This document shows positions 1 to 7,426 of a DNA stretch of 64,000 nucleotides, in pieces. The stretch spans positions 1-64,000 of the forward strand of contig NZ_VLKI01000022.1 of assembly GCF_007830235.1 (NCBI RefSeq), read 5' to 3'. This stretch comes from Cytobacillus oceanisediminis. Its GTDB lineage: Bacteria; Bacillota; Bacilli; Bacillales; Cytobacillaceae. The stretch's first letter is position 1, and each line of letters starts with the position of its first letter. A model generated the notes under the pieces. The model made no database searches and was not told the DNA's origin. It saw only the letters and a list, made by a program, of their open reading frames with translations. The translations under genes and the position numbers were made by a program.

Positions 1-300
1 CCTATCAAAATCGAATAAAAGAGAAGGATTTAGTCAGTAGTATGTCGCGCAGAGGAAACTGTTGGGACAACGCAGTAATTGAGTCTTTTCATTCGAACCT
101 AAAATCAGAGGAATTTCAGTATGTTAAATTTAATTCTTTATCTTTAGAAGAAGTAAGAGAACGTGTAGATCAATTTATGAGGTATTATAACGAAGAGCGT
201 ATCCAAGAAAAATTAGGCTACCACACACCAATAGAGTTTGGTGATATGGCAGCCTAAGAAGGTGTTTTATTACTGTCTCAAATGACTAGGTCAGTCTAAA
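1..300 (+). mobile_element. Right end of an IS3-family insertion sequence (partial)
   Basis: The window opens inside an IS3-type element: the transposase tail ends at 257 and is followed by a short non-coding end that plausibly holds the right terminal repeat around 274-300. The left end lies outside the window, so the exact terminus and any target duplication cannot be set from here. The right boundary is approximate. Confidence 0.6.
3..257 (+). CDS. IS3-family transposase (OrfB), C-terminal part
   Basis: This is the C-terminal end of a DDE integrase-type transposase. The open frame runs upstream past the ATG at 42 to the window edge (reading YQNRIKEKDLVSSMSRRG), so the gene is cut by the window boundary rather than starting at 42. 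The block SMSRRGNCWDNAVIESFHS holds the final catalytic glutamate (in VIESF) of the DDE triad, and the tail with RYYNEERIQEKLGYHTPIEF is the usual IS150/IS3 ending. Whether the whole element is active cannot be judged. Confidence 0.85.
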   Translation, partial: YQNRIKEKDLVSSMSRRGNCWDNAVIESFHSNLKSEEFQYVKFNSLSLEEVRERVDQFMRYYNEERIQEKLGYHTPIEFGDMAA

Positions 301-464
301 AACACGCAGGTGCTTTTTCGTGCTTATATACGCATGTGCAAAGGGGATGACCCTTTACACCTTTCATTGAAAGACTATAAACACAAGTCGCTTTGAAATT
401 GAGAAGGGAATCCTTTCAAAACAGCCGAATAATATAATTATAAATTTTAATAGGGGAATAGAAA

Positions 465-983
465 ATGGATCTAAAAACAGAGAGATTAATACTGCGCAAG
501 TTTAAGGAAGAAGATTGGCAAGCCGTTTTTGAATACACTTCCAATCCGGAAGTGATGGAATATATTCCGGAAGGCGTTTTTTCGGAAGATGATTCAAAAG
601 AATTTGTCCGCAAACAAAGTGGAGAAAGTGCAAAGCATTTCCCCGTCCTAATAAAGGATGAAAATGTCCTGATTGGCCATATTTCTTTTCATAAGTATTT
701 TGGTGACCATACATATGAGATAGGCTGGATCTTTAACCCGAAGTTTTATAATAAAGGCTATGCTTCAGAAGCTGCTTTTGCAGTGCTGAAGTATGGTTTT
801 GAGGAGCTTGGTCTGCATCGAATTATCGCGACCTGCCAGCCAGAGAACCCGCCTTCTTATCGGGTGATGGAGAAAATCGGGATGAGGCGTGAAGGATTTT
901 TCAAAAAATGCATTCCGCATGGTGATGGGTGGTGGGATGAGTATTATTATGCGATTTTGGAGGAAGAGTGGAATTTAGAGTAA
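465..983 (+). CDS. GNAT N-acetyltransferase, RimJ/RimL type
   Basis: A 172-residue acetyltransferase of the RimL-like GNAT family, which moves acetyl from acetyl-CoA to an amine, often a ribosomal protein N-terminus or a small molecule. The N-terminus LKTERLILRKFKEEDW is the family opening. The acetyl-CoA segment lies around residues 88-105 (GWIFNPKFYNKGYASEAA), and the C-terminal NPPSYRVMEKIGMRREGFF is the typical last beta-alpha unit. Length is normal for the family. A purine-rich site (AGGGGA) precedes the ATG. It stands alone after the IS end. Substrate unknown. Confidence 0.85.
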   Translation: MDLKTERLILRKFKEEDWQAVFEYTSNPEVMEYIPEGVFSEDDSKEFVRKQSGESAKHFPVLIKDENVLIGHISFHKYFGDHTYEIGWIFNPKFYNKGYASEAAFAVLKYGFEELGLHRIIATCQPENPPSYRVMEKIGMRREGFFKKCIPHGDGWWDEYYYAILEEEWNLE

Positions 984-1055
984 CACCTGACTTTTAAATG
1001 AGCTATTATAGCACCCTCCTGTATTGTTAAAAATAACAAACAGGAGGTGATATAC

Positions 1056-1211
1056 ATGGCTAAAGATGTTCTTTGTGAAGTAAATAACTGCACGTATTGG
1101 GAAAATGGAAATAAGTGTGGTGCAGAAGCTATTTATGTTGTAAGCCATACGGGCAAACATGCTTCCAATAGCAAAGAAACAGATTGCAAAACATTTGAAC
1201 CAGAAGTTTAA
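1056..1211 (+). CDS. DUF1540 small cysteine-rich protein
   Basis: A 51-residue protein with the DUF1540 pattern: MAKDVLCEVNNCTYWENGNKC near the start and a conserved later cysteine (TDCKTFEPE), four cysteines in all (C7, C12, C21, C44), suggesting a small metal-binding fold. A perfect AGGAGGTG sits 7 bases before the ATG. It is followed at once by a strong hairpin, so it is probably a single-gene transcript. Function of the family is not established. Confidence 0.85.
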   Translation: MAKDVLCEVNNCTYWENGNKCGAEAIYVVSHTGKHASNSKETDCKTFEPEV

Positions 1212-1219
1212 GCAGGCAG

Positions 1220-1253
1220 GGTAACCAATTTTGGTTACCTCTTCTTTCTTTAT
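1220..1253 (+). terminator. Rho-independent terminator after the DUF1540 gene
   Basis: GGTAACCAATTTTGGTTACC forms a near-perfect hairpin at 1220-1239, followed by a pyrimidine-rich, T-containing tail. Confidence 0.75.
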
Positions 1254-1256
1254 TAT

Positions 1257-1271
1257 TGATAATAATTATCA
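1257..1271. promoter_or_regulatory. Fur box (no obvious target gene)
   Basis: TGATAATAATTATCA is an exact match to the Bacillus 7-1-7 Fur box. It lies between the 3' ends of two converging genes rather than before a gene. A weak promoter can be drawn over it on the + strand (TTGATA at 1256, CATACT 18 bases later), which would make an RNA antisense to the 1308-1577 gene. Confidence 0.6.
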
Positions 1272-1307
1272 GTTTCATTCATACTTTTAGATAGTTATAA
1301 AAAAATG

Positions 1308-1577
1308 TTATAGAGTTGGTTCTTGTGTTTTGCGGAGAGGCGTGAGCTTTTTCATGTTTTTAAATATTTTATAATGTGCAGTTCCCACTTTCTCTTCTAC
1401 ATAGTCCAACGAATAGTCTCCCGATGGATCCGATAGTTCCCCGATGGCTCTTGAAAGATGATCGATAACCGATCTGTATGATTCACTTTTCTTCTGGTCT
1501 TCCAACGAATTCATTTCTACCATAATGTCATGAGCAAGGTTTTGAATTCTTCGTAAACGGATTTGTTTCGTTTGCAT
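1308..1577 (-). CDS. Hypothetical protein, 89 aa
   Basis: A small, charged, probably helical protein with no signal peptide or membrane segment. A GGGAGG site lies about 10 bases before the ATG at 1577, and codon use looks like that of real neighbouring genes. I do not recognise the family. The protein begins MQTKQIRLRRIQNLAHDIM and has a middle SYRSVIDHLSRAIGEL that could form a helical pair. It converges on the DUF1540 gene, with a Fur box between them. Confidence 0.6.
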   Translation of the reverse strand: MQTKQIRLRRIQNLAHDIMVEMNSLEDQKKSESYRSVIDHLSRAIGELSDPSGDYSLDYVEEKVGTAHYKIFKNMKKLTPLRKTQEPTL

Positions 1578-1700
1578 ATTATCGCATCCTCCCTTTTTTG
1601 AATCAGTATTTATATATGGTTTTTTTCTGAAAACATAACTAAAAATCGTTTCAGACTGCCGCTGAATTTTTGAAATATTATAGCAAGTGGGAGAAGCGTC

Positions 1701-2042
1701 ATGAGGAGGATAGGGATAGCCTTATTAGTGGGCGGGTTAATTTTATTTATGTCTGGAATCTATTTGTCTGCCTTTTGGAGTGCAGTCGGGACTTTCATCG
1801 GAATCATCGGAGGGATCGCCAAGGGAAGTGCTTCATATTTCCTCGCAAAAACATGCCAAAAAAAGCTGTATGGAGAATTTAAAGTGGAATTTTATATGGT
1901 TTGATTTGTTTTTATCATTTTTATTTTAATAAGTTCAGTCTTAAATATCCTTTTTAAGATGACTGAAAAGAAACATTTGGGCATGACGTTGGTATTAAGC
2001 CTGGTTTTATCCATCATCACTGTTGCCGTACTAGGACATTAG
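1701..2042 (+). pseudogene. Small membrane protein gene with in-frame TGA stop
   Basis: The frame starting at ATG 1701 encodes two hydrophobic segments (GIALLVGGLILFMSGIYLS and a glycine-rich second helix) and stops at TGA 1902-1904. The same frame stays open beyond it for 45 more codons to TAG at 2040-2042, and that part also encodes two membrane segments (FVFIIFILISSVLNILF and TLVLSLVLSIITVAVLG). The simplest reading is one 113-residue four-helix membrane protein interrupted by a single stop, perhaps from a TGG or CGA codon. Ribosomes could still make the first 67 residues. A strong terminator follows the distal stop, supporting the longer original gene. Confidence 0.55.
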
Positions 2043-2060
2043 GGGGTTAGCTAATAAAAA

Positions 2061-2097
2061 ACCATTTGTGATGTAAATCATCACAAATGGTTTTTTT
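2061..2097. terminator. Bidirectional terminator
   Basis: ACCATTTGTGATG pairs with CATCACAAATGGT (2061-2091) and has A-rich flank on the left and seven Ts on the right. It serves the + strand membrane-protein gene and the converging - strand DUF1259 gene. Confidence 0.8.
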
Positions 2098-2671
2098 AGA
2101 AAAGATCTACTTTCCTAGCTGCTTCGATGCTATTTCTGGCAAATTCAAATGGGTCGCCGACATTTTCCCAGTGCATATACATGAGACGCGGTTCTTCAAA
2201 AAGCCAATGGTTGTGTAAAGCAGTAACAATAATTCCCCTTTTTCTTAATTCTGATAGGAACGGATTAATCTCTTTTTGAAGGATAACGGTTTCACCCAAA
2301 TTAAGAGTATCCATGCCGCGGCCGTTTTCAAAAGAAAGTGCGAAGGGAAGTGCAAGTGGGGAACGGGTGGTGCGGTCCAGTATTGTTGCATCAATATCTC
2401 GAAGGCGCTGAACTACACAGGCTGGCTCAGTTACCACTACATCTCCTCCGATAATGTCCGCAAGTTCCTGGCACGCTGATGGACTCAAACCTCTTACAGC
2501 ACTTCGGCTTCTGTGTTTATCTCTTTTTCTCCCTGTCTGGGCTTGTACCTCAGATGGGGATTCAAACTCTTCATCAGAATCATTGTGAAAGTCAAAATTA
2601 AAATCCTGACGACGATTGGAAACCCTTAAAAATTTTTGATTGCCAAATCTGTCATATTCTCTCCAACTCAT
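2096..2671 (-). CDS. DUF1259 (LppY/LpqO family) protein
   Basis: A 191-residue protein whose C-terminal two thirds match the DUF1259 pattern: a central segment with GGDVVVTEPACVVQR, then GETVILQKEINPFLSELR, TALHNHWLFEEPRLMYMHW and a C-terminal GDPFEFARNSIEAAR. Related proteins in actinobacteria are lipoproteins, but no signal peptide is seen here and the first 70 residues are charged and probably disordered. I chose the ATG at 2671 (MSWREYDRF) because AAGGAGG lies 7 bases before it; an upstream ATG at 2710 has no such site. Function unknown. Confidence 0.8.
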   Translation of the reverse strand: MSWREYDRFGNQKFLRVSNRRQDFNFDFHNDSDEEFESPSEVQAQTGRKRDKHRSRSAVRGLSPSACQELADIIGGDVVVTEPACVVQRLRDIDATILDRTTRSPLALPFALSFENGRGMDTLNLGETVILQKEINPFLSELRKRGIIVTALHNHWLFEEPRLMYMHWENVGDPFEFARNSIEAARKVDLF

Positions 2672-2904
2672 TCTTTTAGCCTCCTTGTCCTTGGTTGAAC
2701 ACACAAACATTTTATTCTTATGAATTAGAAATGAATGGGTTATTTGTTTAAGGCAAACACCTTTTTTGACAAATCAGGTCTTGATTAGTAAATGAAAAAG
2801 TAAAAAGCAGCTTGTAGACTGCAACACTCCCATCCTCTTCTTATTTCCCACGCAGGGAATGAAGACTACCTTGGCGATCGAAGCTGTTAAAAACGGGAGC
2901 CCGG

Positions 2905-3047
2905 ATTTAAAAATTTTTCTGAAAAGCCCTTTAGCACGTTTGAGATGAAAAGCTGCTTTTTTCGCAATAAGCTGCGATTTACATTTTGCCTTCTTCAGTG
3001 AAGCGGACAAAGGTAAAGCGGTTGTCTTCAGGATTTTTCCTGCGGAT
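2905..3047 (-). pseudogene. Remnant of a duplicated marR gene
   Basis: Read on the - strand, this stretch encodes RRKNPEDNRFTFVRFTEEGKM, then a stop, then IAAYCEK, closely matching the C-terminal half of the intact MarR gene at 8089-8529 (RRKNPEDNRFTYVRLTDEGKMKIAAYCEEK). It has stops and frameshifts and its N-terminal DNA-binding half is gone. At 3047/3048 it is fused directly to a ykuP copy, whose intact counterpart lies almost 2 kb away from marR. Confidence 0.75.
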
Positions 3048-3465
3048 GAACAGCGATTGCGGATATGATCGCTGAAGAGCTAAAAGGTCAAAATCATGAT
3101 GTATTTTTAGAAGATTTTATGAGTGTTCAAAGTGCTTCAGAATTACTAAACTATGATCTTACTTTTATTGGTATGTATACATGGGGAGATGGGGATTATT
3201 CGGATGAATGTCTCGATATGATTGAAGAAATTGAACAGCTCGACCTCGAAAAGCATCCCTTTGTGATCTTTGGATCTGGAAATACCTCCTATTCTGAATT
3301 TTGCGGCGCCCTTGATCAGCTTCAAAGGCTTATTGAAGAACAAGGAGGAACAGTCGTTGGGGACCCGTTAAAAATAGAGTTTAATCCGGAACCAGCAGAT
3401 GAAGCAGATATTAAAAGATTTGTGTCAAAGCTCTGATGTCTCAAGATCTAAAAGAGAGCTGCTAA
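3048..3465 (+). pseudogene. 5'-truncated duplicate of flavodoxin gene ykuP
   Basis: This copy is about nine-tenths identical by eye to 10183-10592. It lacks the first 15 residues or so, including the FMN phosphate-binding loop (SGNTEA) that any flavodoxin needs, so it cannot make a working protein even though a frame is open from ATG 3065 to 3436. A one-base deletion near 3427 shifts the end of the frame. Aspartate in SGDTSYPEF of the intact copy is asparagine here. Confidence 0.8.
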
Positions 3466-3502
3466 TTTATTGTAGCAGTACTGCCCTTGAAGGATGGTCT
3501 AG

Positions 3503-3616
3503 ATGAAAAGGAAAATATTGCGTGAGCTCATGGAAGAAAACATGAAGAATATTCTGAAGGATAAAGATCAATGAAAATATTTAATGGAGACGAAGAAACG
3601 AAGAGTAAATTAATAG
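3503..3616 (+). pseudogene. Damaged duplicate of the fbpB-like gene
   Basis: Begins MKRKILRELMEENMKNILKDKDQ and then stops. Compared with 10636-10776 it has lost about 25 bases between two GATC-containing direct repeats, which removes the middle of the protein. The leader sequence between ykuP and this gene is also conserved in the copy. Confidence 0.75.
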
Positions 3617-3862
3617 TTACATCCTAGTTGAATAAAGATTTATTAAAGCTTAATGGCATTGAAAAGAGAGACTGTGCATTTCTGCAATAAGCAGGAACGT
3701 TCATTTTTTTACCATGCATGGTTCAATATTTACTCTCCTGCCCAAGCGGTTTTGGGACTTACTTGACCATATAAAATCCAAGTTTTCAAGAAACTGGCCT
3801 TTATATTACTAAGGTGGCATACGGGTTAATTAAATGCTCAATAAGAATGAATGATCATGAGT
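3617..3862. other. Intergenic stretch without recognised genes
   Basis: AT-rich sequence between the duplicate locus and the small - strand gene; no gene, repeat or convincing hairpin was seen. Confidence 0.5.
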
Positions 3863-3890
3863 TAAAAAAAATCATCCTCTAGGGGATGAA
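3863..3890 (-). terminator. Terminator of the small gene at 3916-4023
   Basis: TCATCCTCTAGGGGATGA hairpin (3872-3889) followed on the - strand by eight Ts. It sits 26 bases past the stop of the small ORF, which supports that ORF as a real transcript. Confidence 0.75.
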
Positions 3891-3915
3891 AGCGTAATGA
3901 TTAACAGAGTTAGTC

Positions 3916-4023
3916 TTATTTGGATTTTTTAGTATTCGACTTTTCCTTTTGAAGTTTATCTTTTTTCTGATGCTCCGCATCCTTCTTAAACGCTTCCATT
4001 GCTTTGTAGTAGAGAAAAGTCAC
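3916..4023 (-). CDS. Small charged protein, 35 aa
   Basis: Starts at GTG 4023 with a strong GGAGGAGGT site and encodes MTFLYYKAMEAFKKDAEHQK followed by a lysine-rich tail ending SNTKKSK. It has an aromatic N-terminus and then a basic, probably helical body. Strong ribosome site plus a matched terminator are the main support. No family recognised; the start could also be the internal ATG (MEAFKKD). Confidence 0.55.
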   Translation of the reverse strand: MTFLYYKAMEAFKKDAEHQKKDKLQKEKSNTKKSK

Positions 4024-4046
4024 CGTTTCCACCTCCTCCCTATCTA

Positions 4047-4215
4047 CTAGTTCGTTATATTATATTTAATTCCTTTTATGTTTTTAGTAAAATTAAAAAT
4101 TTCTGCATCACGTGATCCATCTTCATTTTTTAAGCTAATTCCGTATTTAACATTTGGCGGTTACAAGTAATCCAGCTGCAATTGTTCTTGTAATTAAAAT
4201 TATTCTTAGTCCCAT
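4047..4215 (-). pseudogene. Frameshifted short gene remnant
   Basis: A frame from ATG 4215 encodes MGLRIILITRTIAAGLLVTA, then a frameshift is needed to continue with NVKYGISLKNEDGSRDAE and on to IKYNITN and a TAG at 4047. The two parts read like one small exported protein with a hydrophobic N-terminus and a soluble tail. One extra A near 4160 would explain the break. No ribosome site is visible before the ATG, so the true start may differ. It lies 24 bases upstream of the 35-residue gene and may have shared its transcript. Confidence 0.35.
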
Positions 4216-4316
4216 GAGGGAGAACTTAGACTAAATCCATATCGGAAGACGTGCTGCATGTATTGTAAACTAGAAAAAGATATTGAAGGAATCAGTTATT
4301 GCAGAATTATTATATA

Positions 4317-5255
4317 TTACATGGTAACGCTGGTAGTCTCTTTCTCTTCTTTCTTTACAGCTATTGGCCCACTATTTTGAGATCCTAAGATCACCCCAGA
4401 ACCAATGAAGAGAAACCCTATAATTTGTAATACCAAGATAGGCTCATGCAATACCAATACTGAAGTAATGGCTGCAACTAGCGGAATACCGTTCATAAAA
4501 ATGGCGCATTGACCGGGACCAAGGATGCTAATCCCTCGATTCCACAGCATATTTCCTATCCCTGTAGGAAATACACCGACATAGATCAGCATTATCCAGA
4601 GTAATACACTAGTAGGCAACTCACTCCAACCTTTCATCGTTTGTTCCCAGATCACCATGGGAAAGTAACAGATTGAAGAAAGTGAGTAGGCGTACAAACT
4701 GATGATTGCCGGTGGAAACTTTATGTCAGTTGCTTTTTTAATAAATATGAAGCTAACACTAAAAGTTAGTAAGGCTCCAACGATATACAAATCACCAATG
4801 TTAAAAGATAAATTAATTAAGTTTGTGATTGCCCCTTCCAATACAACTAGCGAAACACCAAAAAAGCCAAGACTAATACCAAGCATTTGCTTCCAGTGTA
4901 AAGGAACCCTAAAGACCAAATACGAAATCAAGGCAGTTGCTAAAGGGGTTAATCCCATTATGAGTGAGGCATTAGTGGCTAACGTATATTTTAGCCCCAA
5001 TTGAAAGAAAGCATTGTTAATAACAACACCAATAACAGAAGCACCTAAAACATAACCCCACACCTTCTTATTTCTTGGCAAAATAAAAAGGAATTTTCGA
5101 ACAATCCAAATCAAAGCAATAGCAGCAAAAAGGTTCCGAAAGAATAATAAAGTCCAAAAAGGGAAACTTTCAAGCAATATTTTTGTAATGACGAAATTGC
5201 TTCCCCACATTAAAATTACGAGTAACAAAATCCATTTTATGCGTGTTTGATTCAA
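4317..5255 (-). CDS. EamA-family (DMT) transporter
   Basis: A 312-residue inner-membrane carrier of the drug/metabolite transporter superfamily, with ten predicted hydrophobic helices in two EamA repeats (about residues 5-140 and 155-295). N-terminal WILLLVILMWGSNFVITKILL and the repeat ends (ALISYLVFRVPLHWKQMLGI; LVLHEPILVLQIIGFLFIGSG) are family landmarks. Members export amino acids or other small metabolites; the substrate here is unknown. It is a single gene, with AT-rich DNA on both sides. Confidence 0.85.
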   Translation of the reverse strand: MNQTRIKWILLLVILMWGSNFVITKILLESFPFWTLLFFRNLFAAIALIWIVRKFLFILPRNKKVWGYVLGASVIGVVINNAFFQLGLKYTLATNASLIMGLTPLATALISYLVFRVPLHWKQMLGISLGFFGVSLVVLEGAITNLINLSFNIGDLYIVGALLTFSVSFIFIKKATDIKFPPAIISLYAYSLSSICYFPMVIWEQTMKGWSELPTSVLLWIMLIYVGVFPTGIGNMLWNRGISILGPGQCAIFMNGIPLVAAITSVLVLHEPILVLQIIGFLFIGSGVILGSQNSGPIAVKKEEKETTSVTM

Positions 5256-5569
5256 GTTTTCATCTTCTTTCGAATTCGTCTATTTATTATTGCACCCAAG
5301 ATCAATATTTTTAAGATATTATTAAGAATCATTAAATTTGTCCTAAAAAACATTAAACATGACGTCATTATACTAACCAATCATAAATTACTTTATTTAA
5401 TTAAGATATACTAAGGTTCTGCTGTTTTTCTAGATTGATATTTTTAAAACCTCGAAGACGTTACTTATACTAGATGTGGCATCTTTATTGTATAGAAGAG
5501 GGGCCTATTTACAAATAATAGATCAAAGCGCTTAATTATTAGTATAATCCTAATTACCCGCACTTCACT
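5256..5569. other. Intergenic stretch, nothing recognised
   Basis: AT-rich DNA upstream of the EamA gene; presumably holds its promoter, but no clear element was found. Confidence 0.4.
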
Positions 5570-5600
5570 AAAAAGATCCGACCAATTACCATGGTCGGAC
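5570..5600 (-). terminator. Outward-facing hairpin, left
   Basis: TCCGACC...GGTCGGA stem with a T-run on the - strand. It is an inverted copy of the hairpin at 5769-5802. Confidence 0.5.
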
Positions 5601-5625
5601 AATAAATATATATAAGGGGGTCAAA

Positions 5626-5679
5626 ATGAAAAAACTCATTAATCATTTAGACAGATTAATTATAACCAAAATTTGTTAA
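5626..5679 (+). CDS. Possible 17-aa peptide with strong ribosome site
   Basis: AAGGGGGTC lies 5 bases before an ATG that opens MKKLINHLDRLIITKIC and stops. The peptide is amphipathic and ends in cysteine. It is the only open frame in a small cassette bounded by two mirrored terminators (5570-5600 and 5769-5802). It could be a small regulatory or toxic peptide, or a leader; no match is recognised. Confidence 0.35.
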   Translation: MKKLINHLDRLIITKIC

Positions 5680-5768
5680 AGAAATGTTTCGTAGATAATA
5701 CAAAAATATATCAATAAATAATCCTGATCAGATCAAACCGTTCTGCAGCCTAATTTGTATATATTTCT

Positions 5769-5802
5769 CGTCCGACCATAACTGAATGGTTGGATCTTTT
5801 TT
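5769..5802 (+). terminator. Outward-facing hairpin, right
   Basis: GTCCGACCAT pairs with ATGGTTGGAT (5770-5796), then six Ts. It is a standard-looking terminator for a transcript coming from the 5626 peptide. Confidence 0.65.
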
Positions 5803-6344
5803 ATTTATGGGAAAATCATTTAGTATATTGGGAAGGTTAAATTTTTGATTTCCTATCAAAAAAGCGGCTGCATAAAATGAAAAAATCCAGGGATGAAGAG
5901 AACTAAATTACCTTATTAAAAAGCCAAACTCAGTGAAAAGTTTGGCCTCGTTCAAGTACAAGGAATGTTTTTATATATATCGGATGCCTACCTGCTATCT
6001 CTCCAAAGGTTCCTGTATCCTTTATATATTTTGGTTTGAAAGTAAAACAGTCTACGTGCTGAATTTGCTCAAACATTGTGTCCAAGTGAACCCTATTATC
6101 TTCCCAAAGTGGCTCACAGCATGGACTTAATAAGGCTGTATTTTACCATTAATCTTTAACATATGATCCTCTCCTCCCACTGAAAACGCTTAAAAGTTTT
6201 AAAACTCCTTCTTGTTCACAAAACGTTCAAAATGCAAGTTGTTTTCTCAACCTTATGTCGGCTTTCTTTTTGACTCATAAAAACTTAAATACATATAATA
6301 GACGAGTATGTTTCCCATGTGCAAAATGGAGATTGCAGGAAACA

Positions 6345-6377
6345 AAGCCTTTCTTATTTAGAAAGGCTTATTTTTTT
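6345..6377 (+). terminator. Rho-independent terminator, upstream gene unknown
   Basis: AAGCCTTTCT pairs with GAAAGGCTT (6345-6369) and is followed by a run of Ts. Confidence 0.65.
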
Positions 6378-6701
6378 GTGAAAGATAAGTTAGTTTTACC
6401 GAAAATATTATTGTGTGTATATTGCAACTTAGGCACTAATTTAAAAATGTTGTCTTTTAAGAAGAATTTCTCAGAATGAAGCAATTGGGGTTAGTCTTAG
6501 ACATGTCTTGACATGAGCGGAATAAAAAGGTTCCGAGCAAAAGTAATTAATTTCCAAAAGGGTTCCGGAGCTATATAATGAACAACGTGGCTTACAATTA
6601 AACAATACTATTTAAAAGCTTTTACAATACAATTAATATCCTGCCACACTTAAAAAAATGGAAGGGTTCAAAAATAGTTGAGACAGACAGTTAGAACTGT
6701 G

Positions 6702-6740
6702 ATGAGCACAATTTTTTGCATGAATTGTGCTCATTTTTTT
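6702..6740 (+). terminator. Rho-independent terminator, upstream gene unknown
   Basis: ATGAGCACAATT pairs with AATTGTGCTCAT (6702-6734) with seven Ts after it; no gene ends just before it. Confidence 0.7.
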
Positions 6741-6919
6741 GTATCGGGCAAGAGTATTGAATAAGTTATTTGAATCGGGCAGGTTCGTGCAGGAGGGTTG
6801 TATTAAGGGAAACTTTTAAATATCTTGTTAATGCTAATATTATTTCCCATCTATCTTGAATAAAAATGGTTCTATAACAAATACTTGATTTAATGAGACT
6901 AAATGAAAAGGTGATGAAC

Positions 6920-7066
6920 ATGGACAATAAACAGTATGGTTTTGCGAATTTAACGGGTGAAGACCTTCAGCAGGTGCATGACCTTGAAAAGCAGCTAACC
7001 AAAGAAAAAGGGGAAGAAGTTATTCTTATTGCTTATCATGATCAGAAAGAGAACCAAGGGAAATAA
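6920..7066 (+). CDS. Small hypothetical protein, 48 aa
   Basis: AAAGGTGATGAAC precedes an ATG that encodes MDNKQYGFANLTGEDLQQVH then a charged helix and EEVILIAYHDQKENQGK. It looks like a soluble helix-plus-strand mini protein of a type common in Bacillus. A terminator starts 5 bases after the stop. Family not recognised with certainty. Confidence 0.65.
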   Translation: MDNKQYGFANLTGEDLQQVHDLEKQLTKEKGEEVILIAYHDQKENQGK

Positions 7067-7070
7067 AAAG

Positions 7071-7107
7071 TGCCTGCCCCGATATATAATTAGGGGCAGG
7101 CATTGTT
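7071..7107. terminator. Bidirectional terminator
   Basis: TGCCTGCCCC pairs with GGGGCAGGCA (7071-7102), T-rich on the right and preceded by As on the left. It separates the 6920 gene from the converging monooxygenase operon. Confidence 0.8.
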
Positions 7108-7108
7108 T

Positions 7109-7405
7109 TTATTTCTCTATAGGATTGGCATTGAACAACTTCACCTGAGGCGGAGCAGCCATAAACTGTGATGCCTTGGCAGTAAATTGAGTAAAGTGTT
7201 CCGTTTGATTATGGAACTTTACAGCATCCATGTCTTTCCACAATTCCACCATGGTGTAGGAGCCGGCTTGTTCTGTATCTTTTAAAAGGTCATATGAAAT
7301 ATTGCCTTCTTCTGCTTTTGAAGCTTCAATTAGCGGTCGGATTTCAGTTAGAAAGTCATTTTCTTTATCGGGTTGTACTTGAAAACCAGCATGAATAATA
7401 ATCAT
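7109..7405 (-). CDS. Antibiotic biosynthesis monooxygenase (ABM) domain protein, YgiN/YcnE type
   Basis: A 98-residue dimeric alpha-beta barrel protein of the ABM family, whose characterised relatives act on quinols. It opens MIIIHAGFQVQPDKENDFL, has SYDLLKDTEQAGSYTMVELW in the middle and KFHNQTEHFTQF containing the usual histidines. It is the last gene of a three-gene unit with MarR and a nitroreductase, 21 bases after the latter. A quinone-detoxification role is inferred from both the family and its partners. Confidence 0.8.
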   Translation of the reverse strand: MIIIHAGFQVQPDKENDFLTEIRPLIEASKAEEGNISYDLLKDTEQAGSYTMVELWKDMDAVKFHNQTEHFTQFTAKASQFMAAPPQVKLFNANPIEK

Positions 7406-7426
7406 GTTTCATTTCTCCTTATGGGG

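Larger units (their letters stand above)
5803..6919. other. Long AT-rich intergenic region with two orphan terminators
   Basis: About 1.1 kb without a convincing gene. Two short open frames here (5933-6130, 6255-6479) lack ribosome sites and protein-like composition. Terminator hairpins occur at 6345-6377 and 6702-6740, which suggests that short untranslated transcripts or remnants of lost genes end here. Confidence 0.5.

Noticed and set aside
3065-3436. Open frame as a functional second YkuP flavodoxin
   Set aside because: Missing the FMN phosphate loop and first strand; clearly a truncated duplicate.
5521-5550. AAAGCGCTT as a cre site
   Set aside because: Core dyad fits but outer positions do not, and no gene follows in range.
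5933-6479. Two short open frames in the long intergenic region
   Set aside because: No ribosome site, and a composition typical of translated AT-rich noise; no family resemblance.
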